Virus record (IMG/VR): IMGVR_UViG_3300047552_000910 | Span: 34,930-98,929 of that record | DNA from: a virus | Strand: one strand, 5' to 3' | Length of the DNA stretch: 64,000 nt | Part shown: positions 1 to 8,636 of the stretch, piece by piece | Position numbering within the stretch: the first letter of the stretch is position 1 | Layout of the letters: each line of letters starts with the position of its first letter | The notes under the pieces: generated by a model | What the model saw: the letters and a program-made list of their open reading frames with translations, nothing else | Database searches by the model: none | Told to the model about the DNA's origin: nothing | Program-made: the position numbers and the translations under genes

Positions 1-785
1 ATTGCTGTTTCTATCATTGCTTTATAGGCGTATTCCGGACACAACCCCAACTCCATTTTATAAGCATTAAAACTAATAGAAGCATCGTTGTCGTTGTCTG
101 TTTTCCAATTAGCACTTAATACCCAATTAACTGAATTGTTATTATATTTAAGTTCGCAAAAATCATCAACATCATAAACGCCATCTTTATTTACAACACC
201 ATAATCGGTATCTACGATATTATTGAGATTATGATTTTGTTTATAAGTAAAAGATGTCAGCTCTCCGTTTTTGTAATCAGTTAATGCACAGTAATAACTT
301 AACATGTGAGGAATTAAATCGCGGCTAACTCCGCCGAACGCTAATTCTTTATTAGTAAACCAGCTGCCGGGGTTAGGAATCCTGTTCTTATTATGCCAAG
401 TTACTTTAATAGTTTCGGATAAATTTACTAATTGTTTAAGGTTATTAATCGAACGTCTATATTGGTTGTTCTTAACCATCATAAACCGAGTATCAGGATA
501 ATCTGTTAGCAATCGATGCCACAATTCATGATTTTTTAGACCCGGCTTTTCTATTAACACAATTCGGCACTTGGTACTTATTGCCCTAGCCATATTTTCA
601 TGTAAAAAATTGGGGGCAGCAATAATACCTATGTCGTATTTTTTAATATACGGTACTTGGCTAATTGAAGTATATGTTGGATTTTTAGAAGTATCTGTGT
701 CTACTGTATCTACCTCATACCCTAGCTCGTTGCAAACTGTTTGATATAATTGCCCGATGCCTAATCCGATTATTAAGCAGTTCAT
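1..785 (-). CDS. Gfo/Idh/MocA-like NAD(P)-dependent oxidoreductase (partial)
   Basis: About 260 N-terminal residues are visible; the 3' end lies outside the window. The protein opens with a Rossmann nucleotide-binding motif (LIIGLGIGQLY, residues 3-13) followed by an acidic strand end. Near residue 83 it has an EKP motif followed by a YR pair (NNQYRRSINNL), the order seen in Gfo/Idh/MocA oxidoreductases, which use NAD(P) to oxidise or reduce sugars and similar substrates. The ATG overlaps the TGA of the DpdA-like gene as ATGA, so the two are probably translationally coupled. The substrate cannot be read from the sequence. A role in making or changing a modified base is only an inference from the coupling. 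Confidence 0.7.
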   Translation of the reverse strand, partial: MNCLIIGLGIGQLYQTVCNELGYEVDTVDTDTSKNPTYTSISQVPYIKKYDIGIIAAPNFLHENMARAISTKCRIVLIEKPGLKNHELWHRLLTDYPDTRFMMVKNNQYRRSINNLKQLVNLSETIKVTWHNKNRIPNPGSWFTNKELAFGGVSRDLIPHMLSYYCALTDYKNGELTSFTYKQNHNLNNIVDTDYGVVNKDGVYDVDDFCELKYNNNSVNWVLSANWKTDNDNDASISFNAYKMELGLCPEYAYKAMIETA

Positions 786-2476
786 AGCGAATTCTCCAAT
801 GTATCTAAGTTTTCTTCTTCGTCTGTAGTAAATTCTTCTGAGTGCTCGTCTGCATAAGAAAAAAGTGCATTAAAGCTGGTTGAAGAATTAGTTTCTTTTT
901 TACCTGTTGCGCCACGCGTACCGATAACTTTCGATAATATCCTATCATACTTTTTAATCAATTTTAATGCAGTAGGCATATCAGCAGCAAATATTTGATC
1001 AACTAAGTCACCGATATAAATTCTTTCGTGTACTTCGCTAACTAGCATAGCAGGACAGCTTTGTTTATTTTCATAAACTTGGTTTGCTCGTAATACAGCA
1101 TTCAAGTGGGCATAAACATTATGCCCCATTTGAATTGCATAAGAAAAAGAATCCCAGCTAGTGCTATTTTCTTTTCCTGCTTTATTTAAATCGCCTGGCG
1201 CGTATATACAAACATCTTTTATTTCACATTGGTCTATAACAGGACTAGATTCAAAAATAGGAAAAATGCCGTCTTGAATTACTGCATCTTTAAACAATCT
1301 TGTATCTTTTGCATATTTTTTATCGTCTGCAGACGATACCATTCGATAAACCCACTTCTTTCTATCTTCTAATTCAGTTCGAACATAAATTTGTCCGTTT
1401 GCTGTTGCTAAGAACGGAGATGCACAATCGAAACTAATAGTAAAGTTGGGATTATGATATTTTCTAACGGCTTTTTGAATATCAGTTAAAAAAACAGCCC
1501 ATTCTAATTTAGAAGTACCAAGAAAATGCATCCAATCGTGCTGGCCTTGAATCATTAATCCGTCATCAATAATACGCCTAACCATTTTAATGGCTAATGT
1601 GGGAGAGCACATTAATTGGCCGCCTGCAGCCCACCCATTAAACGCTTTATCACCATATATTTTCGGATCGCAGAAATCTTTCATCTGTACATACCAATTT
1701 TCTGCTTGTGTATGGTTCTCGCCCTGAAGAACATTTAAGAACTTGCAATTACCATTGCGGTTTTTAATAAAGTATTCATTATTATATCGAGTGGCGTTAA
1801 CTGCATCTTGATATGAAGATATGCCCGTTGCGAGCATGCTTGCAGGATCGCGGCAAGTCCATGCAGGAATATCAAGAATCATACCGTAATCCATTAACGA
1901 GTCCATCCATGTTAATACCTGCTCTCGTTTCTTTTGTGCAGAGTCAAGTAGCCCTTGATATGCCTTAGCATGATTAACAGCAGTAGTCTTCACATTACCT
2001 TGCTTAGTAAGAACAACATTGCCAGACTTATCTAAAATCGGTTTTTGCTCGATACCGAGTGCTGCCATTTTAGCCATCTTTTGTTTAACTTCAGTAGAAG
2101 TAGGAGCGCGCCACTCGCCGGCCCAAACACCCTTTCCTATTTGGAACCCACCGGAGTCGCCAATCACAATGGAAGTGTTTTTATTCCTGTTGCGAAACAT
2201 ATCTTCTGTTTGTTCTGGTTTATTTAAATCTAGTTTTGCATGGCCAGCCGAATAGAGGCTCCATTTATAATAAAAAAGACCTTTATCCGGATCTAAGTAG
2301 TTAAGACTTTCCACACCGTTAACAAATGACTTTGGTACTCGTGTATACGGGATATACTCACCAAATCGCTGTTTACCTATAAAAGTGGCGTAAAAGCTTG
2401 ACGTTGCAGGTAAAAAAACAGCATATTTGCTGAGACCATTTTCGTCTAATTGTATTTCAGTTAAGTTAACTTCCAT
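782..2476 (-). CDS. dpdA: DpdA-like DNA-guanine transglycosylase (TGT superfamily)
   Basis: 564 aa. It shows the signatures of the tRNA-guanine transglycosylase fold: DSGGFQ (107-112), an LDIPAW segment with a conserved Asp (D202), GWAAGGQL (281-288, matching the GLAVGG loop), an MHFLGT motif (about 316-321) and FDCASPF (349-355), whose D350 aligns with the nucleophilic Asp of FDCVLPTR in TGT. C417, C423 and a nearby His may stand in for the zinc site. In phages such proteins (DpdA) exchange guanine in DNA for a 7-deazaguanine, which protects against restriction. A QueD gene at 28169-28720 supports this. I chose the ATG at 2476 because GGAG lies six bases upstream; a GTG ten codons earlier lacks a ribosome site. 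It could instead act on tRNA, but its length and context favour DNA. Confidence 0.8.
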   Translation of the reverse strand: MEVNLTEIQLDENGLSKYAVFLPATSSFYATFIGKQRFGEYIPYTRVPKSFVNGVESLNYLDPDKGLFYYKWSLYSAGHAKLDLNKPEQTEDMFRNRNKNTSIVIGDSGGFQIGKGVWAGEWRAPTSTEVKQKMAKMAALGIEQKPILDKSGNVVLTKQGNVKTTAVNHAKAYQGLLDSAQKKREQVLTWMDSLMDYGMILDIPAWTCRDPASMLATGISSYQDAVNATRYNNEYFIKNRNGNCKFLNVLQGENHTQAENWYVQMKDFCDPKIYGDKAFNGWAAGGQLMCSPTLAIKMVRRIIDDGLMIQGQHDWMHFLGTSKLEWAVFLTDIQKAVRKYHNPNFTISFDCASPFLATANGQIYVRTELEDRKKWVYRMVSSADDKKYAKDTRLFKDAVIQDGIFPIFESSPVIDQCEIKDVCIYAPGDLNKAGKENSTSWDSFSYAIQMGHNVYAHLNAVLRANQVYENKQSCPAMLVSEVHERIYIGDLVDQIFAADMPTALKLIKKYDRILSKVIGTRGATGKKETNSSTSFNALFSYADEHSEEFTTDEEENLDTLENSL

Positions 2477-2540
2477 TATTTCTCCGGATATTTCCACTTT
2501 ATTCACAACAAAATATGTTTTTAGTTGTTGACTTACGAGT

Positions 2541-3101
2541 TCATTTCAGTAACTGGGAAGTAAAATCGTCGTACGGAGTATTTTGTTGCGGATCCCCTGC
2601 CCATTCAAACCGAACATTATGCCGCCGGGTTACTGCCCATGCGCAGACAAACACGTAGTCGCTCAAAATATTTAATGCCCGTATATGCAGATCCATATTA
2701 GGATTAGTTTCTTTTAATTTGCAAGCTACTAATTCAGTATGGCGAATAATGCATCTGAGTTGCATTAACTTAGCGTTCTTTTTAGTAGTCCTAATAAAAC
2801 CAGTTAATGGGTTTAGCCGCGGTGCTTCTGCCTTAATTACAGCTTCAAATTGAGCAGCTGACAAATTGATTAAATCTATGTATTTTTGGCTAGTAGGGGA
2901 ATGATGATTTGCACCCAATGCAAACACTAAATCTTGAATCGAATACATATCTGCGGAATAGCTTTGTATCCAATCTAATAGACCAATATATTCGATATTT
3001 AAATCGGTTTTTGGAAATTGTTTATTGCCATTAAACCAAGTAGTGCCATTGTCACCGTATCCTGTTCTAACAACTGTTATTACTTTTTCGGGTTTGTTCA
3101 T
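2541..3101 (-). CDS. PduO-type ATP:cob(I)alamin adenosyltransferase
   Basis: 186 aa, the usual length. The family landmarks appear in order: an ATP-binding RTGYGDNGTT (about 12-21), a GLLDWIQS segment for the GxVDELNS motif, IQDLVFALG, LNPLTGFIR in place of FILPGG, an LRCIIRHTE helix that keeps two Arg and the Glu of ARTxCRRAE, and LNILSDYVFVCAW for LNRLSDYLF. The enzyme moves adenosyl from ATP to cob(I)alamin to make adenosylcobalamin, the cofactor of class II ribonucleotide reductase and of some mutases. The ATG overlaps the clamp stop as ATGA. No cobalamin-using enzyme is visible in this window, so the purpose is open. The family call is good; activity is inferred. Confidence 0.78.
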   Translation of the reverse strand: MNKPEKVITVVRTGYGDNGTTWFNGNKQFPKTDLNIEYIGLLDWIQSYSADMYSIQDLVFALGANHHSPTSQKYIDLINLSAAQFEAVIKAEAPRLNPLTGFIRTTKKNAKLMQLRCIIRHTELVACKLKETNPNMDLHIRALNILSDYVFVCAWAVTRRHNVRFEWAGDPQQNTPYDDFTSQLLK

Positions 3102-3829
3102 TTGGAATGCGCCGGGAGGATATAATTATAGGTAGTAATGCCGGAATCTACCGTAATTTGTAAGGCACCTGCGTCGGAAATATACATCGTGATATCTCCG
3201 TCTAAATTCAATAAACTTTGAATTCTGTTAATGGGCCAAGCTAGCGTATGCTTCAACGCGCCAGTAATATCACTTTGGAATACAAATTTTCCAGCATGTG
3301 TGGACGCATCACCAAAACTAAACACCAAGTTATTATCACTTGTTGATATTTGGAACACAGTTTCTTCTGTATGCGCAGCCGCTTGATATTTAAACCGAAG
3401 AATACTAGCAGCCGACGGTTTTAATTCGATGTTCCACTTTGCTCCTTTGAATTTTACGGAACGAAGTTTTTCGTTAACAACTTCATGATTCATAAATCGA
3501 TAATCATTCTGGAAATCACCCGAAGCATTCTTAAAATGAATACCTACTGGGACTTCAGTACCATTCTTTTCTCGCGTAATTAAAGAAAGATCAGCAGAAT
3601 CTCGATATTCTCCACACTTTAAATGGAGGTCTAGCTTATTAAGATTAGGCATACCGAAGACGCCGTCGAGTTCTGTAACAGGCTTATGTGTAGTAGCTGT
3701 CATAATAACAGACTTATCTTCGGCCATTGATTCAATCAATGTCTCTGTTGGCGACGCTGTGATTTTAATAAAAGGGAGGAATCCTAAATTGTGAGTGTGT
3801 GTTACTAAATCAAGTAAAAAGTCTTTCAT
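3098..3829 (-). CDS. 45: DNA polymerase sliding clamp (T4 gp45-like)
   Basis: 243 aa, against 228 aa in T4. The protein looks like a T4-type trimeric clamp that encircles DNA, tethers the family B polymerase and, in T4, also activates late transcription. The C-terminal strand (LQITVDSGITTYNYILPAH) matches the clamp ending ISVDSGLATYNY. It is the first gene after a strong sigma70-type promoter (3853-3881) and has TTGGAGC upstream of its ATG. Polymerase (5866-8184 and 3926-4909) and clamp loader (21653-22576) are also in this window. The identity rests on size, fold-like pattern and C-terminal motif; overall similarity is low, as is usual for gp45. Confidence 0.8.
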   Translation of the reverse strand: MKDFLLDLVTHTHNLGFLPFIKITASPTETLIESMAEDKSVIMTATTHKPVTELDGVFGMPNLNKLDLHLKCGEYRDSADLSLITREKNGTEVPVGIHFKNASGDFQNDYRFMNHEVVNEKLRSVKFKGAKWNIELKPSAASILRFKYQAAAHTEETVFQISTSDNNLVFSFGDASTHAGKFVFQSDITGALKHTLAWPINRIQSLLNLDGDITMYISDAGALQITVDSGITTYNYILPAHSK

Positions 3830-3852
3830 ACAAATGCTCCAAGTTAATGTAC

Positions 3853-3881
3853 AGTATAATTTAATTTATTTTGAATGTCAA
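3853..3881 (-). promoter_or_regulatory. sigma70-type promoter before the sliding clamp gene
   Basis: The minus strand reads TTGACA, a 17-bp spacer and TATACT. The -35 touches the last base of the hairpin that ends the polymerase transcript. The expected start is near 3846, leaving a short leader before the clamp ATG at 3829. Confidence 0.75.
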
Positions 3882-3919
3882 ATACTACTTTCTACCGTTA
3901 TATAATAGAAAGTAGTATT
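3881..3919 (-). terminator. hairpin terminator after the polymerase C-part
   Basis: Perfect 14-bp inverted repeat (3881-3894 with 3906-3919) with an 11-base loop, directly after the stop codon of the C-terminal polymerase gene. The T-tract on the minus strand is short (TTT), so termination may be partial. It separates the polymerase transcript from the clamp promoter. Confidence 0.6.
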
Positions 3920-3925
3920 AATTAT

Positions 3926-4909
3926 TTAGGAAAATTCGAATAGAGATTCAAATTCGTTATTTTTCACAGTAGACGCCAAGTCCCAAGATAATACACCAAT
4001 TAGATTATCCAATTTTTTATGAATAATTGCGTTTTCCATTTCGTCGTGTGCAAACGGCAATCCTTTAAACCACGCAGGTAGCCGTAACTCGTCTGTTGGG
4101 TATGCTACACTAGTAAATCCTAAAGGATTATGTTTCAATTTACAAACGATTACTTTTGTTCCGTCTGTAATAGTAGAAGAATATTTGTCGTCGAATAATC
4201 GTTTAAGTGTATTCCAATTAATCGATGCTCTTACATGCCCGGGCATTGTAGATTTACCTACCAATGCTTCTTTATCTTGGTATTTAGTAATGTTATTAGC
4301 TCTCTTTGGGGATCCTTTCTCCCAACCCGGCCGTTCTTTAAATTCTTTTTTGAATTGATTAATATGCTCTAATATCTCAGTTTCTTCGTGCCCTGTTAAA
4401 ACCATCTCCAATACTTCACTCAAGAAATGTTGAATCACTTCTGGGGTATCGGATCTTCTAAGGTCCAGCCCCATTGCTTTAATTTTTCCTGGCTTGCCGT
4501 TTACATCGGTGCGTTTGCCGTCTTTATCGAAATATAAAATAGCATATCGTTTTTTAGTAATAAACAATGCTTTAGAACCCACTAATTCTCTGCCCGCCCT
4601 AATTACTTGTCCTCGAGATAACGGGCAATGAAACGTATTTAACATAAAGTCGGGGAAGCTGTCATTTGTTTCAGAACCAATCTGATCATATAAATTGATT
4701 ACATTTTCTCTGGACCAATTAATTCGTTTAGCATCTATGTCGGTTTTTAAAGTTTGATACGCAGAAAAATAAATGGAATCTGTGTTATGTACTAAAATAT
4801 CATTTGCGAAAAAGAAAGGATCTTGTTCGTCTATGCTTATATCATAAACATAATCATCTACATCGCCTAAACACTCTATACTTTTTATTGTTGTTCTTTC
4901 AATATCCAT
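3926..4909 (-). CDS. 43: DNA polymerase gp43, C-terminal part with split-intein IntC
   Basis: 327 aa. Residues 1-42 are the C-terminal part of a split intein (block F VYDISIDEQDPFFFANDILV, ending in the splice-site HN). Residue 43 starts the C-extein with TDSIYF, which completes the YNDTDS catalytic motif C of a family B polymerase when joined to the N-part. KKRYAILYF follows, as in other family B enzymes. The C-terminus ends in ESLFEFS, like a clamp-binding peptide. Protein trans-splicing with the product at 5866-8184 would give a polymerase of about 941 aa (T4 gp43 has 898). The gene has its own strong ribosome site (AGGTGG) inside the end of the endonuclease gene. Confidence 0.92.
   Translation of the reverse strand: MDIERTTIKSIECLGDVDDYVYDISIDEQDPFFFANDILVHNTDSIYFSAYQTLKTDIDAKRINWSRENVINLYDQIGSETNDSFPDFMLNTFHCPLSRGQVIRAGRELVGSKALFITKKRYAILYFDKDGKRTDVNGKPGKIKAMGLDLRRSDTPEVIQHFLSEVLEMVLTGHEETEILEHINQFKKEFKERPGWEKGSPKRANNITKYQDKEALVGKSTMPGHVRASINWNTLKRLFDDKYSSTITDGTKVIVCKLKHNPLGFTSVAYPTDELRLPAWFKGLPFAHDEMENAIIHKKLDNLIGVLSWDLASTVKNNEFESLFEFS
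4784..4909 (-). other. split intein, C-terminal fragment (IntC, 42 aa)
   Basis: It codes for 42 residues ending in HN and followed by Thr as the +1 residue of the C-extein. The Asn should cyclise and Thr43 should accept the ester. The insertion point is between Asp and Thr of the polymerase motif YNDTDS, a site often used by polymerase inteins. Confidence 0.9.
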
Positions 4910-5838
4910 TGTACCACCTTTTCAATAGTAAACTTTTTGTCTAACATAAAGTCTTGTTCCCACACCGTAAGTGCTGAGAATCCTAAATCTGTTACTGTTT
5001 TTATTTTTAACATATCTCTATGTTGTATATCTTTTGCACAACTGCCGCGAATAATTGCAGTATCTGTGTAAATTTTAGGATTTGCGTGCCAATAATCGCC
5101 ATTAAATTCTATTATACAATTTTTATGTTTTATATCATAAATTACATACGTGTTTAATAACGGCGACCATTTTCCGAATGGTTTGTTAAAGCTGGTGTGT
5201 TCTAATTCACCTATGCATTGAATTACTAAGTCAGTAAATTCTTTTTCCATCTTACTAGAATGAGACGTATTTTGCCGGGTTATAATTAGTTGGGCTGCTT
5301 CTTCTTCGGTAATTGCAAGATGCGCCGCTAACAATGCAGGGTTGTGTGGTATTGATTTTTTATGATTAACTTCTAAGTATTTTTGAACCCCAATGTTATT
5401 TCCGTATTTTTTTATAAAATATTCTTTTGTATTTGTGTACCCTTGACGCAAACAATACTTTTCCCATTTTTCGGCGCCAGCAACTTCTCCGTGGCGCGCT
5501 ATCATTTTTTCTAGTGTCTGCGACCTTGATGAGTTATAACTATCGAACTGCTCTTTGCTCCATCCGTATTTTTCTTTTTTATAATCAAAAGAATTTGTTA
5601 TTGCTTGTTTTTCTGTGTATTGCCGCCACCGATCGTTACCGTCAGTGTCCCCGTATTTTTTTATAAAATTTTCTAAAGTTACTGCCTTGGCCTTTGCTGA
5701 TTCCGCGGATATAATTTGTGCGCCAGGGTACGCCAATTTATATTCTCTCCCATTATTAAATCTTCCGGTACATTTATATTTGAAGTGTGTCCATTGGAGC
5801 AGCGGGCTTTCAAATCCGCATTCTAAACATTTAACCAT
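4885..5838 (-). CDS. free-standing homing endonuclease in the broken polymerase gene (Vsr/EDxHD-like)
   Basis: 317 aa. It starts with a zinc-finger-like segment (CLECGFE with a further Cys near residue 23). Three copies of a motif of the form FIKKYG..G...W..Y...Q follow, probably DNA-binding. The C-terminal nuclease half has IIEFNGDYWHANP, then DIQHRDMLKIKTVTDLGF and TVWEQDF, the arrangement of Vsr-like PD-(D/E)xK homing endonucleases. Such enzymes are known from 'fractured genes', where they sit between the halves of a gene coding for a split intein. It has its own AGGAG ribosome site and overlaps the start of the polymerase C-part by 25 bp. It is expected to cut intein-free polymerase genes. 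Confidence 0.85.
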   Translation of the reverse strand: MVKCLECGFESPLLQWTHFKYKCTGRFNNGREYKLAYPGAQIISAESAKAKAVTLENFIKKYGDTDGNDRWRQYTEKQAITNSFDYKKEKYGWSKEQFDSYNSSRSQTLEKMIARHGEVAGAEKWEKYCLRQGYTNTKEYFIKKYGNNIGVQKYLEVNHKKSIPHNPALLAAHLAITEEEAAQLIITRQNTSHSSKMEKEFTDLVIQCIGELEHTSFNKPFGKWSPLLNTYVIYDIKHKNCIIEFNGDYWHANPKIYTDTAIIRGSCAKDIQHRDMLKIKTVTDLGFSALTVWEQDFMLDKKFTIEKVVQWILKEQQ

Positions 5839-5865
5839 ATACTGATACTCCTATCCTTATAGTAT

Positions 5866-8184
5866 TTATGTATTTAAGCAAATTATAAGGTCAGTATCTT
5901 TAATCTCTAGCGGAGTCACTTCTAGCAGGAACCCGGCTCGATCAACCATTACGCTATGATCTTCAGTAACTGTCACAGATTTATCATTTTGCAATGTAAT
6001 TTTATACAACTTCTTTTTAGTTTTGTGCCTCATAACATACGAAATTGTAGACATAACAGGGGAATCTTCAAAAGCATTAAACCCAACTACTTTAGCAAAA
6101 GATTGTACTCCGTATTCTTTTCCGTATTCTATCACATGTTGGCAGCATTGTTCATAGAGCTCTTTAATTGGTATCTGCCCTCCGTCAGTTCTTATCATAG
6201 TGTCGCCAGTAACACTGTCGTTATATTTGACTGATTCCCCTTTATAATCATAAAAGCCTGTTATAATCTCATTAACTTTAGCGGACATGTGCTTAACTAC
6301 CTGTCTGCCAGTAAGAGTAACTGATTGCCCTAACCGTTTGTCAAAGAATCTAGAACCTGCATTGAGTAGCGCGCCGTAAAGGGAATTTAACTGTATCTTG
6401 GTAACCTGTTGGCGTTTATCCCAGTGTTCTTCTGCAACTTTATCTTTCTTTTCAATTGCTTCTTGTAAGTTCTTTTGATATGTTTGCCTATCAGAATACC
6501 ACTTAGTTAATATTCCCGGAATAACTCCTTCCTTGGAATAAGTAAAAATAGTGCCGTTAGCAGAAAGCATATACGGTTGATTCGAGTTATAAATTAGTTC
6601 GTGTATTTCTGCACCTGAAAGGGTATCGGTTGTACCATTCTCCCAGTCTACAGTAATCATTTTACCTTTGTCTTTTTCAAGAACAGCAGTAAATTCTAAC
6701 GATCCAAACAATCCTTCCCATGCGGTTGCAAAGCTTGTACCATTTTCTATTTTATTTTGGATAAAGTTTTCGGTATCGGTTTGTCTAAGTTGTCCTACTA
6801 TTGTTTCGGGACTCATATTCATTGCACGGATAACCGACGGATATAGACTCTTAACATCAAGTAATCCCACCCAATCGTGTAATCCTTTTTTTGGATAAGC
6901 TACATACGCGCCTGCTGCTTGTGTATCTAAATCTTTAGTACGAACACGATCTTTGATACAAAAACCTAGTTTATGAGCTTCGTTGATTATTGCTTGGTCT
7001 GTAGCAGAAACAACGCCCATTGTGGTTGGAATTAATACTCCAATTTCGTGAGCAACCTCGTTAGCAATATCAATAAATTTAAGTTTATTATCAAGTTTAT
7101 TTAGAAGTGCGCAGTCTTGTCGGTTGTATTCGACAAATTTAGCAAAATCATCGTGATACAGTTGATCTAGTGTACCTTCATAAACAGTTTTTCGTTCATG
7201 CAGTTCATATTCTGCAATAGCATCCAATTTATACGAGTGCCGTTCTTCGTAAGTATATTTGCGATACAACTCCAGACTATCTATATGCATTCTTCCTACT
7301 AAGTCGTAAGTAAATGCAGTTCTTCCGTACTTTTCATATTCGCGTTTCTTAGGGAATTGGTCGAATAGACATAACTTCTTAGTATATTCCTTGGATAAAA
7401 TCCGAGTAATCCTATTCACAACATACGGAATATCAAATCCTTCTCCGTTCCAAGCAGAAAGTACATCAACATCTTCGATTAAATCTAGAAATGTCAATAA
7501 CATTTCTTTCTCAGATGTAAAAAGATATGTATTTGGAATATCTTTTATCAATTCAGCAGCAGCTTCCTCAGTTAATGAGGACGGAATCAATGCCAAACAA
7601 ATTAATGCATCGGACCATTGCAGATGAACAGATATTGCAGTAATGGGGAGGAATGCTTCTTGAGAAGCAGCATAGCCAGGTCCTGCTTCTATATAACGGC
7701 ATGTGTTAGCTTGCACCCACTTTTTATCGATATGATCGTAAACTTTATATCGTTCTCTATGAGGAAGTAATCCTAATTCTCGTACAGTAATATCTTTGTC
7801 TGGCGGTGTAATTCTAAGTTTGAAGCCCGACGGAAACGCATACGGTTGGAAATCGGTTTCAATGTCAAAGAAACAGACATTAAGTTTCGGGGTTGGGAGG
7901 TTTGCGTAATATTCCGATAAGCAAGTAAAAATAGGATTTAAATCAGTTTCGAATAACTGCTTAGTAGCGTATGCAGAACGCGCCATTTTAAAATCTTTTA
8001 AGTTTTTGCAAGTAACCTTTCTTACAGCATCTCCATAAATTGATTTATGTTTGCCGTTATGATCTTCTACATAAAAGGAATATTGCACAGGGTGGGTATT
8101 AAAAACACGATTACCATCTTTATCTCTGCCTACTACATGAATAATATCCGTGGTTTTATTGTGCCAGCAATTAACGTAATTCAT
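5866..8184 (-). CDS. 43: DNA polymerase gp43, N-terminal part with split-intein IntN
   Basis: 772 aa. The 3'-5' exonuclease motifs are FFDIETD (about 105-111), NGEGFD (246-251) and YNRQD (353-357). Polymerase motif A is DVKSLYPS (443-450) and motif B is QLNSLYGALLN (about 598). The extein stops at KYND (656), and IntN of 116 aa follows, beginning SVTGDT with Ser as first residue and carrying block B TVTEDHSVM. The matching C-part is at 3926-4909. I chose the ATG at 8184 because GGAGAG precedes it; an in-frame start 13 codons upstream has no ribosome site. This is the replicative polymerase of the phage, which should be active only after trans-splicing. Confidence 0.93.
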   Translation of the reverse strand: MNYVNCWHNKTTDIIHVVGRDKDGNRVFNTHPVQYSFYVEDHNGKHKSIYGDAVRKVTCKNLKDFKMARSAYATKQLFETDLNPIFTCLSEYYANLPTPKLNVCFFDIETDFQPYAFPSGFKLRITPPDKDITVRELGLLPHRERYKVYDHIDKKWVQANTCRYIEAGPGYAASQEAFLPITAISVHLQWSDALICLALIPSSLTEEAAAELIKDIPNTYLFTSEKEMLLTFLDLIEDVDVLSAWNGEGFDIPYVVNRITRILSKEYTKKLCLFDQFPKKREYEKYGRTAFTYDLVGRMHIDSLELYRKYTYEERHSYKLDAIAEYELHERKTVYEGTLDQLYHDDFAKFVEYNRQDCALLNKLDNKLKFIDIANEVAHEIGVLIPTTMGVVSATDQAIINEAHKLGFCIKDRVRTKDLDTQAAGAYVAYPKKGLHDWVGLLDVKSLYPSVIRAMNMSPETIVGQLRQTDTENFIQNKIENGTSFATAWEGLFGSLEFTAVLEKDKGKMITVDWENGTTDTLSGAEIHELIYNSNQPYMLSANGTIFTYSKEGVIPGILTKWYSDRQTYQKNLQEAIEKKDKVAEEHWDKRQQVTKIQLNSLYGALLNAGSRFFDKRLGQSVTLTGRQVVKHMSAKVNEIITGFYDYKGESVKYNDSVTGDTMIRTDGGQIPIKELYEQCCQHVIEYGKEYGVQSFAKVVGFNAFEDSPVMSTISYVMRHKTKKKLYKITLQNDKSVTVTEDHSVMVDRAGFLLEVTPLEIKDTDLIICLNT
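5869..6216 (-). other. split intein, N-terminal fragment (IntN, 116 aa)
   Basis: It codes for 116 residues from SVTGDT (block A, Ser nucleophile) to the stop. Block B TEDH lies near intein residues 84-87. The length fits natural split inteins, with a break where an internal endonuclease domain would otherwise sit. Confidence 0.9.
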
Positions 8185-8247
8185 TCTTCTCTCCGCGTGA
8201 CCTTTGCGGCGGCCACATACCACTCTTTGTGAACCTTTAATTCGTCA

Positions 8248-8266
8248 GGTATTGTCAGGCAATACC
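8248..8266 (-). other. small hairpin in the polymerase leader
   Basis: 7-bp stem GGTATTG/CAATACC with a 5-base loop between the DsbA-like gene and the polymerase ATG. There is no T-tract, so it is not a good terminator. It could be a translational control site, but nothing else supports that. Confidence 0.3.
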
Positions 8267-8275
8267 GTCGAATCG

Positions 8276-8533
8276 TCAGATTCGTTTAGTAATATCTAGT
8301 ATAGCTTCAATTTCCTCCCAATCTGAATTATGAGAATCCCAATCACCTTTATGTGCTATTCTAATAGCCTTATTAATAATTGACGGTTTAATTTGGAGTT
8401 CTTCAGCCACTGCTTTTACAGTATCTCTAAGTCCGTCTTGAAGATCTTGCACTTCTCTTAGAACAGTAGAGCCCTCAGTAATTAGTCTTTCTAACTTCTT
8501 TTTTTCTTCTTCGCCATAAGCACGACTAGTCAT
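8276..8533 (-). CDS. DsbA-like dsDNA-binding / late transcription protein
   Basis: 85 aa. Mostly helical and charged, with an ending (IRIAHKGDWDSHNSDWEEIEAI) that resembles T4 DsbA (89 aa), which has the form xALYHKDNRD...ETEEVVEL. T4 DsbA binds double-stranded DNA around late promoters. The size and the position beside the polymerase fit a small transcription or DNA-binding factor. The ribosome site GGAGAC lies eight bases from the ATG. The match is by eye and weak, so the role is tentative. Confidence 0.5.
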   Translation of the reverse strand: MTSRAYGEEEKKKLERLITEGSTVLREVQDLQDGLRDTVKAVAEELQIKPSIINKAIRIAHKGDWDSHNSDWEEIEAILDITKRI

Positions 8534-8636
8534 CGTTTACTGTCTCCTAAATGAATATTTTAAGGCATAACAACTGTTATGTCTATTTATTGTTTGTTTT
8601 TGTAGGAAGTAACCCGTTTAAACAGGTTATATTTGA

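Noticed and set aside
3926-8184. Broken polymerase gene explained as a frameshift or sequencing error
   Set aside because: Both parts carry correct intein splice ends and their own ribosome sites, and an intact endonuclease gene lies between them.
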